The notes beneath the pieces were generated by a model. The model had not been told where the DNA came from and made no database searches. It was given only the letters and a program-made list of their open reading frames with translations. The position numbers and the translations under genes are program-made. A stretch of 64,000 bases of DNA from Verrucomicrobiaceae bacterium (GTDB taxonomy: Bacteria; Verrucomicrobiota; Verrucomicrobiia; Verrucomicrobiales; Verrucomicrobiaceae), in the NCBI GenBank assembly GCA_015075365.1, contig JABTUN010000002.1, positions 620,001-684,000 on the forward strand. The letters run 5' to 3'. Shown piece after piece: positions 52,215-62,500 of this stretch (position 1 is the first letter of the stretch; each line of letters begins with the position of its first letter).

Positions 52215-53642
52215 ATGTCTGATTCCATTCCCAACGTCCTCGCCGAACGCTACGCCACCGCCCCCATGCGCGCCCTTTGGTCGCCGGAAGGCAAAGTGAG
52301 GCTCGAACGCGATTACTGGATCGCCGTGCTCAAAGGCCAGCGTGATCTCGGCATCCCCGTGCCGGACGGCGTCATCGAGGCCTACGAAAAGGTGAAGGAT
52401 CAAATCAACGTGGCCTCCATCATGGAGCGTGAGCGCATCACGCGTCACGATGTGAAGGCACGCATTGAGGAGTTTTGCGACCTCGCCGGGCACGAGCACA
52501 TCCACAAGGGCATGACCAGCCGCGACCTGACGGAGAATGTGGAACAACTCCAAGTGTTCCGCGCTTTGCTCGAAATCCGCCGCAAAATGGTGGCCGTGCT
52601 TGCTGGCATCGCGCGCCGCGCCGCGCAGACGCGTGACATTCCGCTCACCGCTCGCACGCACAACGTCGCCGCGCAGGCCACCACACTCGGCAAACGCCTT
52701 GCCATGTTCGGCGAGGAGACGCTGCTGGCCTTTGGCGATCTACAAAACGTCATCGCCACCTATCCCGCCCGCGGCCTCAAAGGCGCAGTCGGTACCCGTC
52801 TCGATCAAATCACCCTCTTTAATGGAGACGCGAAAAAGGCCTCCGAGCTCGAAAATCGCATCTTACATCACCTCGGCATGCCCGCCGCCTTCGGTGCGGT
52901 CGGTCAGGTGTATCCGCGCAGCCTCGATATGCAGGTCATCGGCTCGCTTTGCCAGATCGCTAGCGGTCCGGGCAGCTTTGCCCGCACGCTGCGCCTCATG
53001 GCCGGGCATGAGCTGGCCTCCGAAGGCTTTGCCAAAGGCCAGGTGGGCTCCTCCGCGATGCCACACAAGATGAACAGCCGCTCCTGCGAGCGCGTGAATG
53101 GCCTTCATGTCATTTTGAAGGGTTATCTGGCCATGGCGGCCGGACTCGCCGGTGATCAGTGGAACGAAGGCGATGTGTCCTGCTCCGTGGTGCGCCGCGT
53201 GATGCTGCCGGATGCCTTTTTGGCCCTCGATGGCCTGCTGGAGACGTTTTTGACCATCCTGAACCAGATGGAGGTCTTCGAGTCCGTCATCGAGCAGGAA
53301 CTCATGCGTTACCTGCCGTTCCTTTTGACCACCACGGTCATGATGGAGGCCGTCAAAGCCGGCGCCGGCCGCGAAACGGCGCACGAGGTCATCAAGGAGC
53401 ACGCCGTGCAGGTGGCCAAAGACATGCGCACCGGCAAAGTGCGCGAAAACGACCTCCTGAGCCGTCTGGTGGCCGATTCACGTCTCACGCTCACGGATGC
53501 CGACATGCAGCGCCTCGTCGCCGCGGGCAAAAACAACACCGGCGATGCCCCCGAACAGGTCGATGCCTTCTGCGCCCGCGTGGACACCATCACGAAGGAG
53601 TATCCGGAAGGCGCGACGTATGAGCCGGGCGTGATCTTGTGA
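52215..53642 (+). CDS. purB: Adenylosuccinate lyase
   Basis: 475 residues. Fumarase/aspartase superfamily signature: GSSAMPHKMNS with the catalytic serine, TARTHNVAAQATT with a catalytic-histidine region, and HIHKGMTSRDLTEN. The enzyme splits adenylosuccinate to AMP and SAICAR to AICAR in purine synthesis. Its size and the EGDVSCSVVRR segment match the PurB group with the longer architecture seen in Verrucomicrobiota. It converges on gltA with a 10-bp gap. Confidence 0.94.
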   Translation: MSDSIPNVLAERYATAPMRALWSPEGKVRLERDYWIAVLKGQRDLGIPVPDGVIEAYEKVKDQINVASIMERERITRHDVKARIEEFCDLAGHEHIHKGMTSRDLTENVEQLQVFRALLEIRRKMVAVLAGIARRAAQTRDIPLTARTHNVAAQATTLGKRLAMFGEETLLAFGDLQNVIATYPARGLKGAVGTRLDQITLFNGDAKKASELENRILHHLGMPAAFGAVGQVYPRSLDMQVIGSLCQIASGPGSFARTLRLMAGHELASEGFAKGQVGSSAMPHKMNSRSCERVNGLHVILKGYLAMAAGLAGDQWNEGDVSCSVVRRVMLPDAFLALDGLLETFLTILNQMEVFESVIEQELMRYLPFLLTTTVMMEAVKAGAGRETAHEVIKEHAVQVAKDMRTGKVRENDLLSRLVADSRLTLTDADMQRLVAAGKNNTGDAPEQVDAFCARVDTITKEYPEGATYEPGVIL

Positions 53643-53652
53643 CCAACGCTCC

Positions 53653-54777
53653 TCAGCGCTCGTTGATGGGCACCACTTTCTGGCCGTAAGGCTTGCCGGT
53701 GTACTCGCTCAGCGGACGGAAGAGGCGGTTTTCGCTCCATTGCTCCAGCACATGGGCAGTCCAGCCGCTCATGCGGGCGATGGCGAAGATGGGCGTGAAA
53801 AGGTCCGTCGGAATATCGAGGCTGTAGTACACCGTGGCGGAGTAGAAATCGACGTTGGCGTTGAGGTTTTTCCGCTCGCGCATGATCTGCGCGATGCGCT
53901 CGGACATCTGGATCCATTTGGGCTCGCCGAGCTGCTGGGTGAGCTGAACGGCCATCTCACGGAGGTGCGGGGCACGGGGATCGAGCACTTTGTAAACGCG
54001 ATGGCCGATGCCCATGATTTTTTTCTTTTGGGCGAGGGCGTCCTCGACCCAGGCGTCCACTTTGTCGAGATCGCCGATCTCCTGGAGCATGTGGATGACA
54101 CCTTCATTGGCGCCGCCGTGAAGGGGCCCCTTGAGGGCGCCGATGGCGGCGGAAATGGCGGAATACATGTCGCTCAGGGTGGAGGCGACCACGCGGGCGG
54201 TGAAGGTGGAGGCGTTAAAACCGTGCTCGGCGTGGAGGATGTAGGCGATGTCGAGCGTGCGCTCGGCCTCCTTGCTGGGCACCTCTCCATTGATGAGGTA
54301 GAGGAAGTGGGCGGCCTCGGAAAGGTCCTTGCGCACAGGGGGCAGGTCGAGACCCTGGCGCGCGCGGTGGAAGTAGGCGGCGATGACACCGATCTGGGAG
54401 GTGAGGCGAATGGCGGTGGCAAGGTTTTCGCTGACATCGATGTCGTGGCGCGTGAGATCATAGCAGCCAAGCATGCTCACGGCGGTGCGCATGATGTCGA
54501 TGGGCTTGGCGGACTTCGGCGCGTTTTTGAGGAAGTCGATAACGCCCTGGGGCAGCTCACGCTCGGCGCGGAGCGCGGTGGTGAGCTTGTCGAGCTCGGC
54601 CTGATTGGGGAGCTTGTTGTAGTAAAGGAGATGGACCACCTCCTCGTAGCTGACCTTCACAAGCTCATTGATGTCGTAACCACAGTAGAACAGCACTCCC
54701 TCCGCCCCCTTGACCTCACCAAGACGTGTTTCGGCGGCGACGATACCTTCAAGACCTTTGGAGACAATGGATGACAT
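53653..54777 (-). CDS. gltA: Citrate synthase
   Basis: 374 residues. Citrate-synthase motifs: GPLHGGANEGV (histidine), GIGHRVYKVLDPRA (signature with catalytic His) and VYYSLDIPTDLFTPIFA (catalytic Asp). The compact length without the NADH-regulatory N-terminal part resembles type I or 2-methylcitrate-synthase-like forms, so 2-methylcitrate synthase activity is possible. It catalyses the entry of acetyl-CoA into the TCA cycle. A 251-bp region separates it from the divergent kinase gene, which should carry its promoter. Confidence 0.92.
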   Translation of the reverse strand: MSSIVSKGLEGIVAAETRLGEVKGAEGVLFYCGYDINELVKVSYEEVVHLLYYNKLPNQAELDKLTTALRAERELPQGVIDFLKNAPKSAKPIDIMRTAVSMLGCYDLTRHDIDVSENLATAIRLTSQIGVIAAYFHRARQGLDLPPVRKDLSEAAHFLYLINGEVPSKEAERTLDIAYILHAEHGFNASTFTARVVASTLSDMYSAISAAIGALKGPLHGGANEGVIHMLQEIGDLDKVDAWVEDALAQKKKIMGIGHRVYKVLDPRAPHLREMAVQLTQQLGEPKWIQMSERIAQIMRERKNLNANVDFYSATVYYSLDIPTDLFTPIFAIARMSGWTAHVLEQWSENRLFRPLSEYTGKPYGQKVVPINER

Positions 54778-55028
54778 GGCGTGGGACGGCGGGGGTGGGC
54801 GTTGAGTGAAAGAGAAGTTTCAGCGTTTAGCGTGGAGCCAGGAGGGCACAAGAAAAACTCCGTTCACGCGCCAATTTTACGAGGTTCCTGACACCATCTG
54901 TGCAGATGTCATGCCAGATGCCGGGGAGTGGCACGGCGACGGGCCTGGATCAAGGACAACGCTGCCGCGCGGGTTCCGCTTTGCCTCCGGCGGCGGCGCG
55001 GTGTAGTCTGGGCAGCCCAACCCACCGC

Positions 55029-57587
55029 ATGCAGCCCCATATCCGCACCGCCGCACCGGAAATCCGCGATCATGAGACGCTTCGTCTGATCGGACGCGGC
55101 GCGTTTGGCGAGGTATGGCTGGCACGCAGCGTCACTGGCGCGCTACGCGCGGTCAAAGTGGTGTGGCGTGAGGACTACGACCGCCCGGATTCGTTTGAGC
55201 GGGAATTTGAGGCGCTGAAGCGGTTCGAGCCGGTCTCCCGCCGCCATGAGGGGCTGGTGCCGATCCTGCAGGTGGGCCGCAACGCGGAGGCGGGCTTTTA
55301 CTACTATGTGATGGAGCTGGCGGATGACCTGGAGCGCGGCAGAGACATCGACGTGGACAGCTACAAGCCGCACACGCTGGGCCTGCAAATGCGGCGGGAC
55401 AAGCAGCTCTCGGCGGATGCCTGCCTGAAGCTGGGGGTAAACATTGCGGAAGGACTGGACTACCTGCACCGCAACCAGCTCATCCACCGCGATGTGAAGC
55501 CCTCCAACCTCATTTTCATCGACGGAAAATGCCGACTGGCGGATATCGGGCTGGTGGCGCTGCTAGGGCAGCGCAGCTTTGTGGGCACGGAGGGCTTTGT
55601 GGCCCCTGAGGGCCCGGGATCGGCCGCGTCGGACATTTTTTCCCTGGGCATGGTGCTCTATGAGGCGAGCACAGGCAAAGACCGCCTGGATTTTCCGGAT
55701 CTGCCCTCATGCAGCGACACCGGGGAGCGGCTCGACGTGTGGCGCAGGCTGCATGATGTGATCTGCACAGCCTGCGCGCCGCAGGCCAAGGACCGCTTTG
55801 TGAACGCGGCGGAGATGGCGCTGGCGCTGCGCGGGCAACCACTGCCCTCCAGCCGACGCGTGTTGTGGACCTGGGCGGTCGCGGCGGCGCTGGTCGTGGC
55901 AATGATCGGCGGTGGGGTGGGCATGTGGGTGGCCAAGCAGCAGCGCTCCGCGAACCTGGTCGCCCTGAAGGGCGGGGAGCCGCGCCTCCGGATCGTCACC
56001 ACACCGCCCGGAGCGGTGGTGTATGCCGGCCAGGAGAAGATGGGGGAAACGCCGCTGGATTTGTTCCCCGCCGAGGGGGTTCCCATTCTCTACCAACTGC
56101 GTCTGCCAGGCCATAAGCAGCTCGAAATCGAGCACACGGCCAGTGACGAAAAACCGGCGGTGTTTGACCTCAAGATGGAGGCCACGCGCCTCCCTCAAAA
56201 GGGCGAGCGCTGGACGAACAGCATCGGGATGAGCTTCAAGCCGGGCGCGGGAGGACACATCAGCCAGGATCCGGTGGAGATGAAGTTTTTCCGCCGCTTC
56301 CTGGAGGCAGGAAAACGCTCCTTCGAGGGCAAGGTGGTGCGCTCCCAGCCGGGACGTGACCGCGAAAGCGCCTACATCGTCGTGGTTCCGGTGGGAGATG
56401 CGGAGGCCTTCCGCTACTGGCTCACGGAACTGGACCGTAACGGTGCCTACCTGAGCCAGGAGCATCATTATGTGGTCGAGCCGTTCTATTTTGTGGAAAG
56501 CGGCCAGCCGGAGCCGGCGGAGATGCCGGATGACCGGGACGACACTTCCTCCGCAGGAGACGACAAGGACTGGCAGGCCTTTCACCTGCGCGTGGAGCAG
56601 CAGACCTACGGCAGCGTGACAGTGCGCAGCCAGCCAGACAAAGTACGCGTCTATCTACACGAGCAACTGCTGGGGGAGACGCCGCTGGAACTGCCGCGCG
56701 TGCGGACGGGGCCTTTCGAGGTGGAACTGCGCGCGGAGGGCTTCGCGGACGTGGTGCTGGAGGGAGAGGTGCGGGAGGGAGAGCTGTCCGAGTTCTTCGC
56801 CGACATGAAAACGCGCGAGGCAGTGAAATTCGGCCGCGAGTGGAGCGCGAACAGCCTGGGCATGCGCCTGGTGCCCCTCTCCGACAACCTGATGATGTCC
56901 GCCTGGGAAACCCGGCACCGCGACTACTTGGAGTACAGCCGCGCCACAGGCGTGCGGAAGCCTGGCCGGACAGACGAGAGCGGCGGCAACAAAGGAGGCA
57001 CCCTGCCGGTCACCTTTGTGGACCGCACCGAGGCGCGCGCCTTCTGCGCCTGGCTGACCGAGCGTGAGCGCAATGCCGGCTTGATCGGCCCCAAGGACGT
57101 GTACCGCCTGCCCACCGATGAGGAATGGAGCCGCGCGGCCGGCCTGCCGCCTGAACGAGGTGCCACGCCTGCGGAACGCAACGGCCGCATCCGCGGCGTG
57201 TATCCCTGGGGCTACGACTGGCCACCGCCGAACGGCGTGGACAATCTGGCGGACCCGAATGCCGCCCGAAAGGCCAGCCTGGACATCGTGATCGCCGGCT
57301 ACGAGGACAAATTCCCCAATCTGGCCAGCGTGGCGGTGCTGCCGCCGAACAAGGACGGCATCAGTGGACTCGCTGGCAATGTCAGCGAGTGGGTGGAAAC
57401 GGACTACGAACCCGCGCCAGCTCCAAAGAACGGCGAGAAGCCCAAAACTCCGAACGCGACGCTGCGCGGTGGCAACTGGCGCAGCGCCCTGCAGGACGAG
57501 TTGCAGGCCTCTGCCAGGCAAAGCGTGCCGCCGGACACCCGGCGGAACACGATCGGTTTCCGCGTCGTGCTGGCGCGCGGCAAGTGA
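55029..57587 (+). CDS. Membrane Ser/Thr protein kinase fused to PEGA repeats and FGE-sulfatase-type domain
   Basis: 852 residues from the ATG at 55029. Kinase domain about 15-270: P-loop GRGAFGEV (22-29), K43, catalytic IHRDVKPSN (D155), metal-binding D172 (ADIG in place of DFG), and VAPE (191-194). One membrane helix at about 279-302 is followed by an exported part: PEGA domains at about 319-385 and 523-590 (GETPLDLFP, GETPLELPR), then a formylglycine-generating-enzyme-like domain at about 590-850 (GNVSEWVE, RGGNWRSAL, IGFRVV). The FGE catalytic cysteines are not seen, so this domain probably binds rather than modifies. The fusion suggests sensing of an extracytoplasmic ligand and signalling by the cytoplasmic kinase. 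Confidence 0.87.
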   Translation: MQPHIRTAAPEIRDHETLRLIGRGAFGEVWLARSVTGALRAVKVVWREDYDRPDSFEREFEALKRFEPVSRRHEGLVPILQVGRNAEAGFYYYVMELADDLERGRDIDVDSYKPHTLGLQMRRDKQLSADACLKLGVNIAEGLDYLHRNQLIHRDVKPSNLIFIDGKCRLADIGLVALLGQRSFVGTEGFVAPEGPGSAASDIFSLGMVLYEASTGKDRLDFPDLPSCSDTGERLDVWRRLHDVICTACAPQAKDRFVNAAEMALALRGQPLPSSRRVLWTWAVAAALVVAMIGGGVGMWVAKQQRSANLVALKGGEPRLRIVTTPPGAVVYAGQEKMGETPLDLFPAEGVPILYQLRLPGHKQLEIEHTASDEKPAVFDLKMEATRLPQKGERWTNSIGMSFKPGAGGHISQDPVEMKFFRRFLEAGKRSFEGKVVRSQPGRDRESAYIVVVPVGDAEAFRYWLTELDRNGAYLSQEHHYVVEPFYFVESGQPEPAEMPDDRDDTSSAGDDKDWQAFHLRVEQQTYGSVTVRSQPDKVRVYLHEQLLGETPLELPRVRTGPFEVELRAEGFADVVLEGEVREGELSEFFADMKTREAVKFGREWSANSLGMRLVPLSDNLMMSAWETRHRDYLEYSRATGVRKPGRTDESGGNKGGTLPVTFVDRTEARAFCAWLTERERNAGLIGPKDVYRLPTDEEWSRAAGLPPERGATPAERNGRIRGVYPWGYDWPPPNGVDNLADPNAARKASLDIVIAGYEDKFPNLASVAVLPPNKDGISGLAGNVSEWVETDYEPAPAPKNGEKPKTPNATLRGGNWRSALQDELQASARQSVPPDTRRNTIGFRVVLARGK

Positions 57588-57647
57588 CACGCCACGCTCA
57601 GACAGCAATCGCCGCTTTTCACAATAGGTGACGACGCGGGGTATGGG

Positions 57648-58904
57648 TCAAGCAATCGTCGCCCCGGTTCTCATCCGGTCCGGTTTGTCACTCATCGCTC
57701 TTCCGCGGTCATCCATGGGGCCTTGCCGCTGCTCAACGGCCCGCTTCCGCAGTCTGCGCAGCGCAAACAAGCCGCCTGCGCTCTCCGCGATCCTTCGCGC
57801 TCCATCCTTCCGTCGTGGGCCGAACTTCTCCCGGTGCTGCCCGAAGATGTTCTCCACGAACTCTTTGCCCCCGATCACCAGCCCGTCGCTGAAGTAGCGC
57901 ACTCGCAACCGCACCAGCTCCGCCGCCGTGAGCTTCCCTTTGGCCTCCAGCACTGCTTTCGACTCCTCGGGACTCACGCCGCGCCGCACCACCTCGCTCT
58001 TGTCCGCGCTGCGAACCTCCACCGCGTGGCTGTAGAGCAGCTTTCGATACGCTTCCGCTCCGCCTGCGCTCTCCCAGCCGTCCACCGGCTTCGCCGTCAC
58101 CTTGCTCATCGCGCGCTGCGCCCTCCGGCTGCCGCTTAATGCCTCCGCGTAGCCGCACCAGCGGTAGTCCTTCGGGTCCTTCACCAGGCCTGCTCGCACG
58201 GGGTTGAGGTCGATGTAGGCCGCCATCGTGTGCAGCGGCTCGCCTTTGCCCTCCACCAGCACGCTTTTGAAGCGGTCCATCCAGAGCGTGCCTTTGCGCC
58301 CGCGCCGTTTGTTGAACCAGCGGCTGAAGCGCTCCTTCACCTCCTTCACATACACCGAAAGGTCGCAGAAGCGCCTTTTGATCGCCTCCAGCCTTTCCTC
58401 CGCCAGCGCGGTCATTCCGCGACGGCGCAGATCGTCCAGCTCGTCCTTGAGCAGGCCGACGAAGGTCTTGCTGTAGAGCGTGCGCAGGTGCTCCAGCAGC
58501 TTCTGCTCGCCCTCCGGCCCCTCGAAGCGCCGCAGCCACACCTCACGCCAGGGCACCTCCACCAGCACATGGAAGTGGTTGCTCATCACGCAGTAGGTCA
58601 CGACCTTCACCCCGCAAAACTCGCTCATCTTCCACAGGAGGCGACGCAGCGCTTCTTTCTCCACGTCATCAAAGTGGACCTCCCCGCCGCAGGTGCGGGA
58701 CATGGCATGGTAGCAGTAGGACTCCAGCGGCCCCTTCCCCACGATGCGCCGCCTGCCTCCGGACCACGACCGCGCGGCAGGATAGGGAGCGGTTTTGGCC
58801 TCAATGCCGACAAGCTGGTCTTCGAGCGAAAGAGACTGGGAACGAGGGGAAATCTTGGCTTTCACGGCGCGGAAGGGAGCAAGAAAGTCGGGCGCTGCAA
58901 GCAC
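57648..58904 (-). CDS. RAYT/Y1-type transposase (REP-associated tyrosine transposase family)
   Basis: 418 residues. The core reads YCYHAMSRT, VKVVTYCVMSNHFHVLVE (HUH motif) and later YIDLNPVRAGLV, which are typical of the IS200/TnpA-REP (Y1_Tnp) family; the catalytic tyrosine is expected in the middle of the domain. The C-terminal part is longer than IS200 transposases and includes a YRWCGYAEAL motif of the RAYT group. Such proteins act on REP hairpins and are often domesticated. A palindromic REP-like element lies immediately upstream (58934-58980). The gene appears intact, and the exact start is uncertain. Confidence 0.82.
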   Translation of the reverse strand: MLAAPDFLAPFRAVKAKISPRSQSLSLEDQLVGIEAKTAPYPAARSWSGGRRRIVGKGPLESYCYHAMSRTCGGEVHFDDVEKEALRRLLWKMSEFCGVKVVTYCVMSNHFHVLVEVPWREVWLRRFEGPEGEQKLLEHLRTLYSKTFVGLLKDELDDLRRRGMTALAEERLEAIKRRFCDLSVYVKEVKERFSRWFNKRRGRKGTLWMDRFKSVLVEGKGEPLHTMAAYIDLNPVRAGLVKDPKDYRWCGYAEALSGSRRAQRAMSKVTAKPVDGWESAGGAEAYRKLLYSHAVEVRSADKSEVVRRGVSPEESKAVLEAKGKLTAAELVRLRVRYFSDGLVIGGKEFVENIFGQHREKFGPRRKDGARRIAESAGGLFALRRLRKRAVEQRQGPMDDRGRAMSDKPDRMRTGATIA

Positions 58905-58933
58905 TGAATGCCTGGCATCTTTTTTGGTGCGGA

Positions 58934-58980
58934 GCCGCGAGCTCTGCGAAGCGCTGGAGTTGGCGAGCTACGGTAGCGGC
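58934..58980. repeat. REP-like imperfect palindrome next to the RAYT gene
   Basis: GCCGC...GAGCTC (58934-58944) pairs imperfectly with GAGCT...GCGGC (58965-58980), with TGCGAAGCGCTGG between. It overlaps the last codons of the SUKH gene. Single-copy in the window; a REP identity is inferred from adjacency to the transposase. Confidence 0.35.
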
Positions 58981-59519
58981 AACTTGGGAGACGGACGGCC
59001 CTGGAGCTTCAACTTGTTGTCTGGCTGGCCGAAGTAGCCGTAAAACGCATCTTCCCAAAACATGATGTCCTGACGGTTCTCAAAGAGTTTGTTGAGCATT
59101 TCGGTGAAGCTCAAAGCAATGATCCGGCTGCTCTCTGTTGCATGGTCGCCGGAGTAGCTATCAAAGCAGCGGCCAAGCCTGGCAGGATGGGTGTCAATGC
59201 TGATGTAATCAGGCCCGCATCCTCTCACTGCGATGACGCAAAGCCCTTCGGATGGTGTGCCGTCGAAGTCCTCGGGATGATCTCGATAGACTAGTTCCAG
59301 GATGACCTTATCAGCTCGCAGGAACTCGGACGGCTTTACGACTCGCCAGCCCCAGTCTTCGGAGGGGAACATGTCCAACCCTCCGCAGAGCGAGTAAAAC
59401 TCTTGGAGGTCGGGCGGCAGCGCGAAGCCTGGGGGAAGTGTGGGCAAGCCGGAGGGCGGCTCGACGGTGCAGCCTTGCGTCTGATTGGCCTCGCTGATGA
59501 TTCCGGCCACAGTTTTCAT
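58968..59519 (-). CDS. SUKH-family (SMI1/KNR4) immunity protein
   Basis: 183 residues from the ATG at 59519, preferred because it overlaps the toxin's stop as ATGA; an ATG at 59525 would add two residues. The segment LPPGFALPPDLQEFYSLCGGL and later GGLDMFPS match the start of the SMI1/KNR4 fold, and FENRQDIMFWEDAF the end. SUKH proteins bind and neutralise nuclease toxins of neighbouring polymorphic toxins. The position right after the toxin gene on the same strand supports a toxin-immunity pair. The last few residues lie over the REP-like palindrome, so the native C-terminus may have been altered. Confidence 0.75.
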   Translation of the reverse strand: MKTVAGIISEANQTQGCTVEPPSGLPTLPPGFALPPDLQEFYSLCGGLDMFPSEDWGWRVVKPSEFLRADKVILELVYRDHPEDFDGTPSEGLCVIAVRGCGPDYISIDTHPARLGRCFDSYSGDHATESSRIIALSFTEMLNKLFENRQDIMFWEDAFYGYFGQPDNKLKLQGRPSPKLPLP

Positions 59520-62500
59520 GGGCATGTTGGCAGATGCTTCTTGTGTAACCAGATGTTCATGGTCTGGAAGTAGAAGGTGCGCATTGGCCCAGGCACTCCG
59601 ACCGCATCAAATATCTGTTCGCAAAGTTTCTTTGCCTCATAAGCGGAGACATCGTGATACGATCTGCCACGCATGAAGTTGCGCTCCATACTTGTCGCTA
59701 AATCATGGTCTGCTTTGGAGAGCGAGATGCAGGGGAATGACGAAGCGCTAGCACGACTTTGGTAAGTGAACGGCAAGTGAACTTCGAGCCACTTGTTCAT
59801 GATTCCGTGGTGTCTTTTCCACGGCTCATCTTTCTTGTAGTATGGCCCGATGTCGAACTCACCGTTGTGGACCAAAATCCAGTTTTGAGCATCCGCGCTC
59901 ACGAAGAACGTGTTCGGGTTGCCAACATCGAGATTAAAGCTCGCGGTGTCTGTCGTGAACGAACGAGCTTCGCAAACAGTGACATGGTGACCATCAGGAG
60001 ACAACACTACATCACCGGTTAAGACATCGGCTGCACGTGACCATCCACCAGCAACTAAGAACACAGGATGCTCTGGGGTGAGCTTCAAAGTCTGATCAAC
60101 CTTGCGGTCATTGTTGAAGTCACATCCAAGGGCAATCCATGACGTAGCGCGGTTGGCGATTTGTGTTTCCACGGCAACAGCGAACGGTGGCAATCCATCG
60201 TTTGGATCGTCTGCCAAAATGCTGTCACCACCATGCACATCGTCGATGAGTCTGGCTGATCCATTCGCCATCAAAACGTAGGTGCCTGCGGCCAAACAAC
60301 CGTTGATGCTTCCACAGAGTGAACCGCTCCGCCTTGCCGCTCGTCCCTCGTTAGCCGAGCGAGCCGTGCGCGAAAAGGCATCCGCAAGTGACTTGGATGC
60401 CTTGTGCAGCCTTCGCCCAACATCTCCGGCGTTGTTCAGGGTAGTAGTAACGATCTGCGCTCCCTGCTTGAGTGCTTTGCCAACCAATCCGCCTTTGGCG
60501 ATGCCAGCCGTGAGCACGGTCACAGCCACTTGCTCACCAATGTATCCGCCAAGGTATCCTCCCATGTAGGCGTTTAGATAAACTGGGTCTTGTGCATCAC
60601 CTTCAAGCACCCATTCAAGCCGTCCTTGCTGCTCTACCATGAACGAATCGAACATGCCTTTGACCTGCTGCTTAACACCATCCCAGCCCATTTCCTTGAT
60701 GGTCTTGAAGGCACCATGAAGTTCCCCTGCGGCTTTCCACGGGTCTTTCATGATATTGAAGACCGTGACAGGCATCTTCAACGTCTCGACAACTCCATCA
60801 ACGTCACCCTTAACGCCGTCCCAGACGCCAAAGACCGCGCCTTCACCAACAGCGACATGAGCGGTGATCAATCTCTTGATCCAATACATCAATGCACGAG
60901 CCACTAATCCGCGATTGCGGATGTGATCGGGCATGTCGATGTCTGTCCGCGTTGCTGGCACTCCACCTGGTTGCCAGTTGAAGCCCGGTTGTCCGTTGCC
61001 CAGAGCTTGGTTAACGTTGTAGCCAGCGTTGGTGAGGACTCCTGAGAAGACGGTCCATTGCGTTGTTGTTGCCTCGTCAAATACTCGTTGGACGAAGAGT
61101 TGGAACTCCTCCTTATCTGTCCAAACCGTGACGGCGGTTGTGGTTGTCGATGATGTTGTCGTTGCTGTGGTTCCGGCTTCTGATGAGCTTGCGGCTGTTG
61201 TGGTGGAGCCAAGTCCAAACTCGCCAAGGACATCGGCAGGAGCGTTGTCGGCGAGATTCTGGCGATCATCGTCGCCAAGTGGCGGCACATCGGCAGCGGC
61301 TAGCGGCGGCGGTGGTTCGGTATAATCCACGTCAATCGGCAATGGGTCATCACCAGCGATGAATTTCTCCGCCGCTGCAATCATGCGGTCGAAGCCGTCC
61401 TCTTTCTTCATCTCGTGCGTGACCGTGCCGATCAGCGAGCCATCAAGATAAAGCAGCACTTCAAACTGACCAAGGTCGTCAGAGACTGTATAAAATCGGA
61501 TTCCATCGCCTTCTCGAATCAAGACCACTTCTTGGTTCTTGTTGGTGGCAGTTACTCCGGCTTCAAACTCGCTGTCACTGTAGATGTCTTCCTCGCTGTT
61601 GTAGATGTGGACTCCCTGCGGAGAACCGCTCTGCGGGATTTCATACTTGCCGATGTTCTTCCCTGCACCACGGAAACCAATCTCGAATTTCTTGTTCCCG
61701 CCCATCGTGGTTCCGAGGTGGGGGATTTTGCCTGTTACTGCCCTGTCTCTGGAGTCTATCTCCACCGGGAGGAGGCGGATGGCGATGTTTCCGGTTTTGG
61801 TGCTACCGAGATATTGGGAGGCTTTCTTCCCTGGGTCGAGAATCACTTCGCCGGGATTTTTGCCCTTGGTGAGGAAGTCGTTGAGGTTTTCGGACCAGGA
61901 GACGCTCCGGTCTTGAAACCGGAGCGAGCCGCTGGCGATGATCTTCTTCTGGTCACTCGGCGCGTTTGCGTAAGCTGATTCGGTGTCCGTTTCGACGAGG
62001 ACCAGGAAGGACAAATTGAGGCGGAGCTGCGGTGAGTAGGTGCCGAATCGCAGGGAGGTCACGCCCCAGCTTGTCCATTTGTGGCGTTGTTCTCCATCCG
62101 GCCCAAACAGGGGCCATGTGGTGTCGGAGATAGCGTAATCCGGAAGAATGATGCTGTTCCAGCCTGTTCCAAGACTGTGATTGTATGGGCTGCCTTGGGG
62201 ATAAAACGGCTCCTGCTTGAAGGCGTCGATGGCCTGGGGGGTCTTGTCTGTTTCAGCCTCCGGGAGCTGGTGAGTGTAATAGTGGGGGGAATAGATGTTT
62301 GCTATATGTCCGCCAAAGCCCGACCAGGGTTCTGCGTCCTCCTGCTCAATCTCCGAAAAGCTGGCAAGCAGGGATTTGTGCGCTTCGATGACATAGATGC
62401 TGTCCCAATTGTCGAAAGGGTTGGACTGGACAGACTGAGCGCCCGAGGGAGTGCCATAGGGGGAGGCGGGGGAGCCGATGCCGTAGGCTGGGGGTGCAGC

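Noticed and set aside
55029..57587. Active formylglycine-generating enzyme domain
   Set aside because: The FGE-type segment lacks the catalytic cysteines and no sulfatase gene is adjacent.
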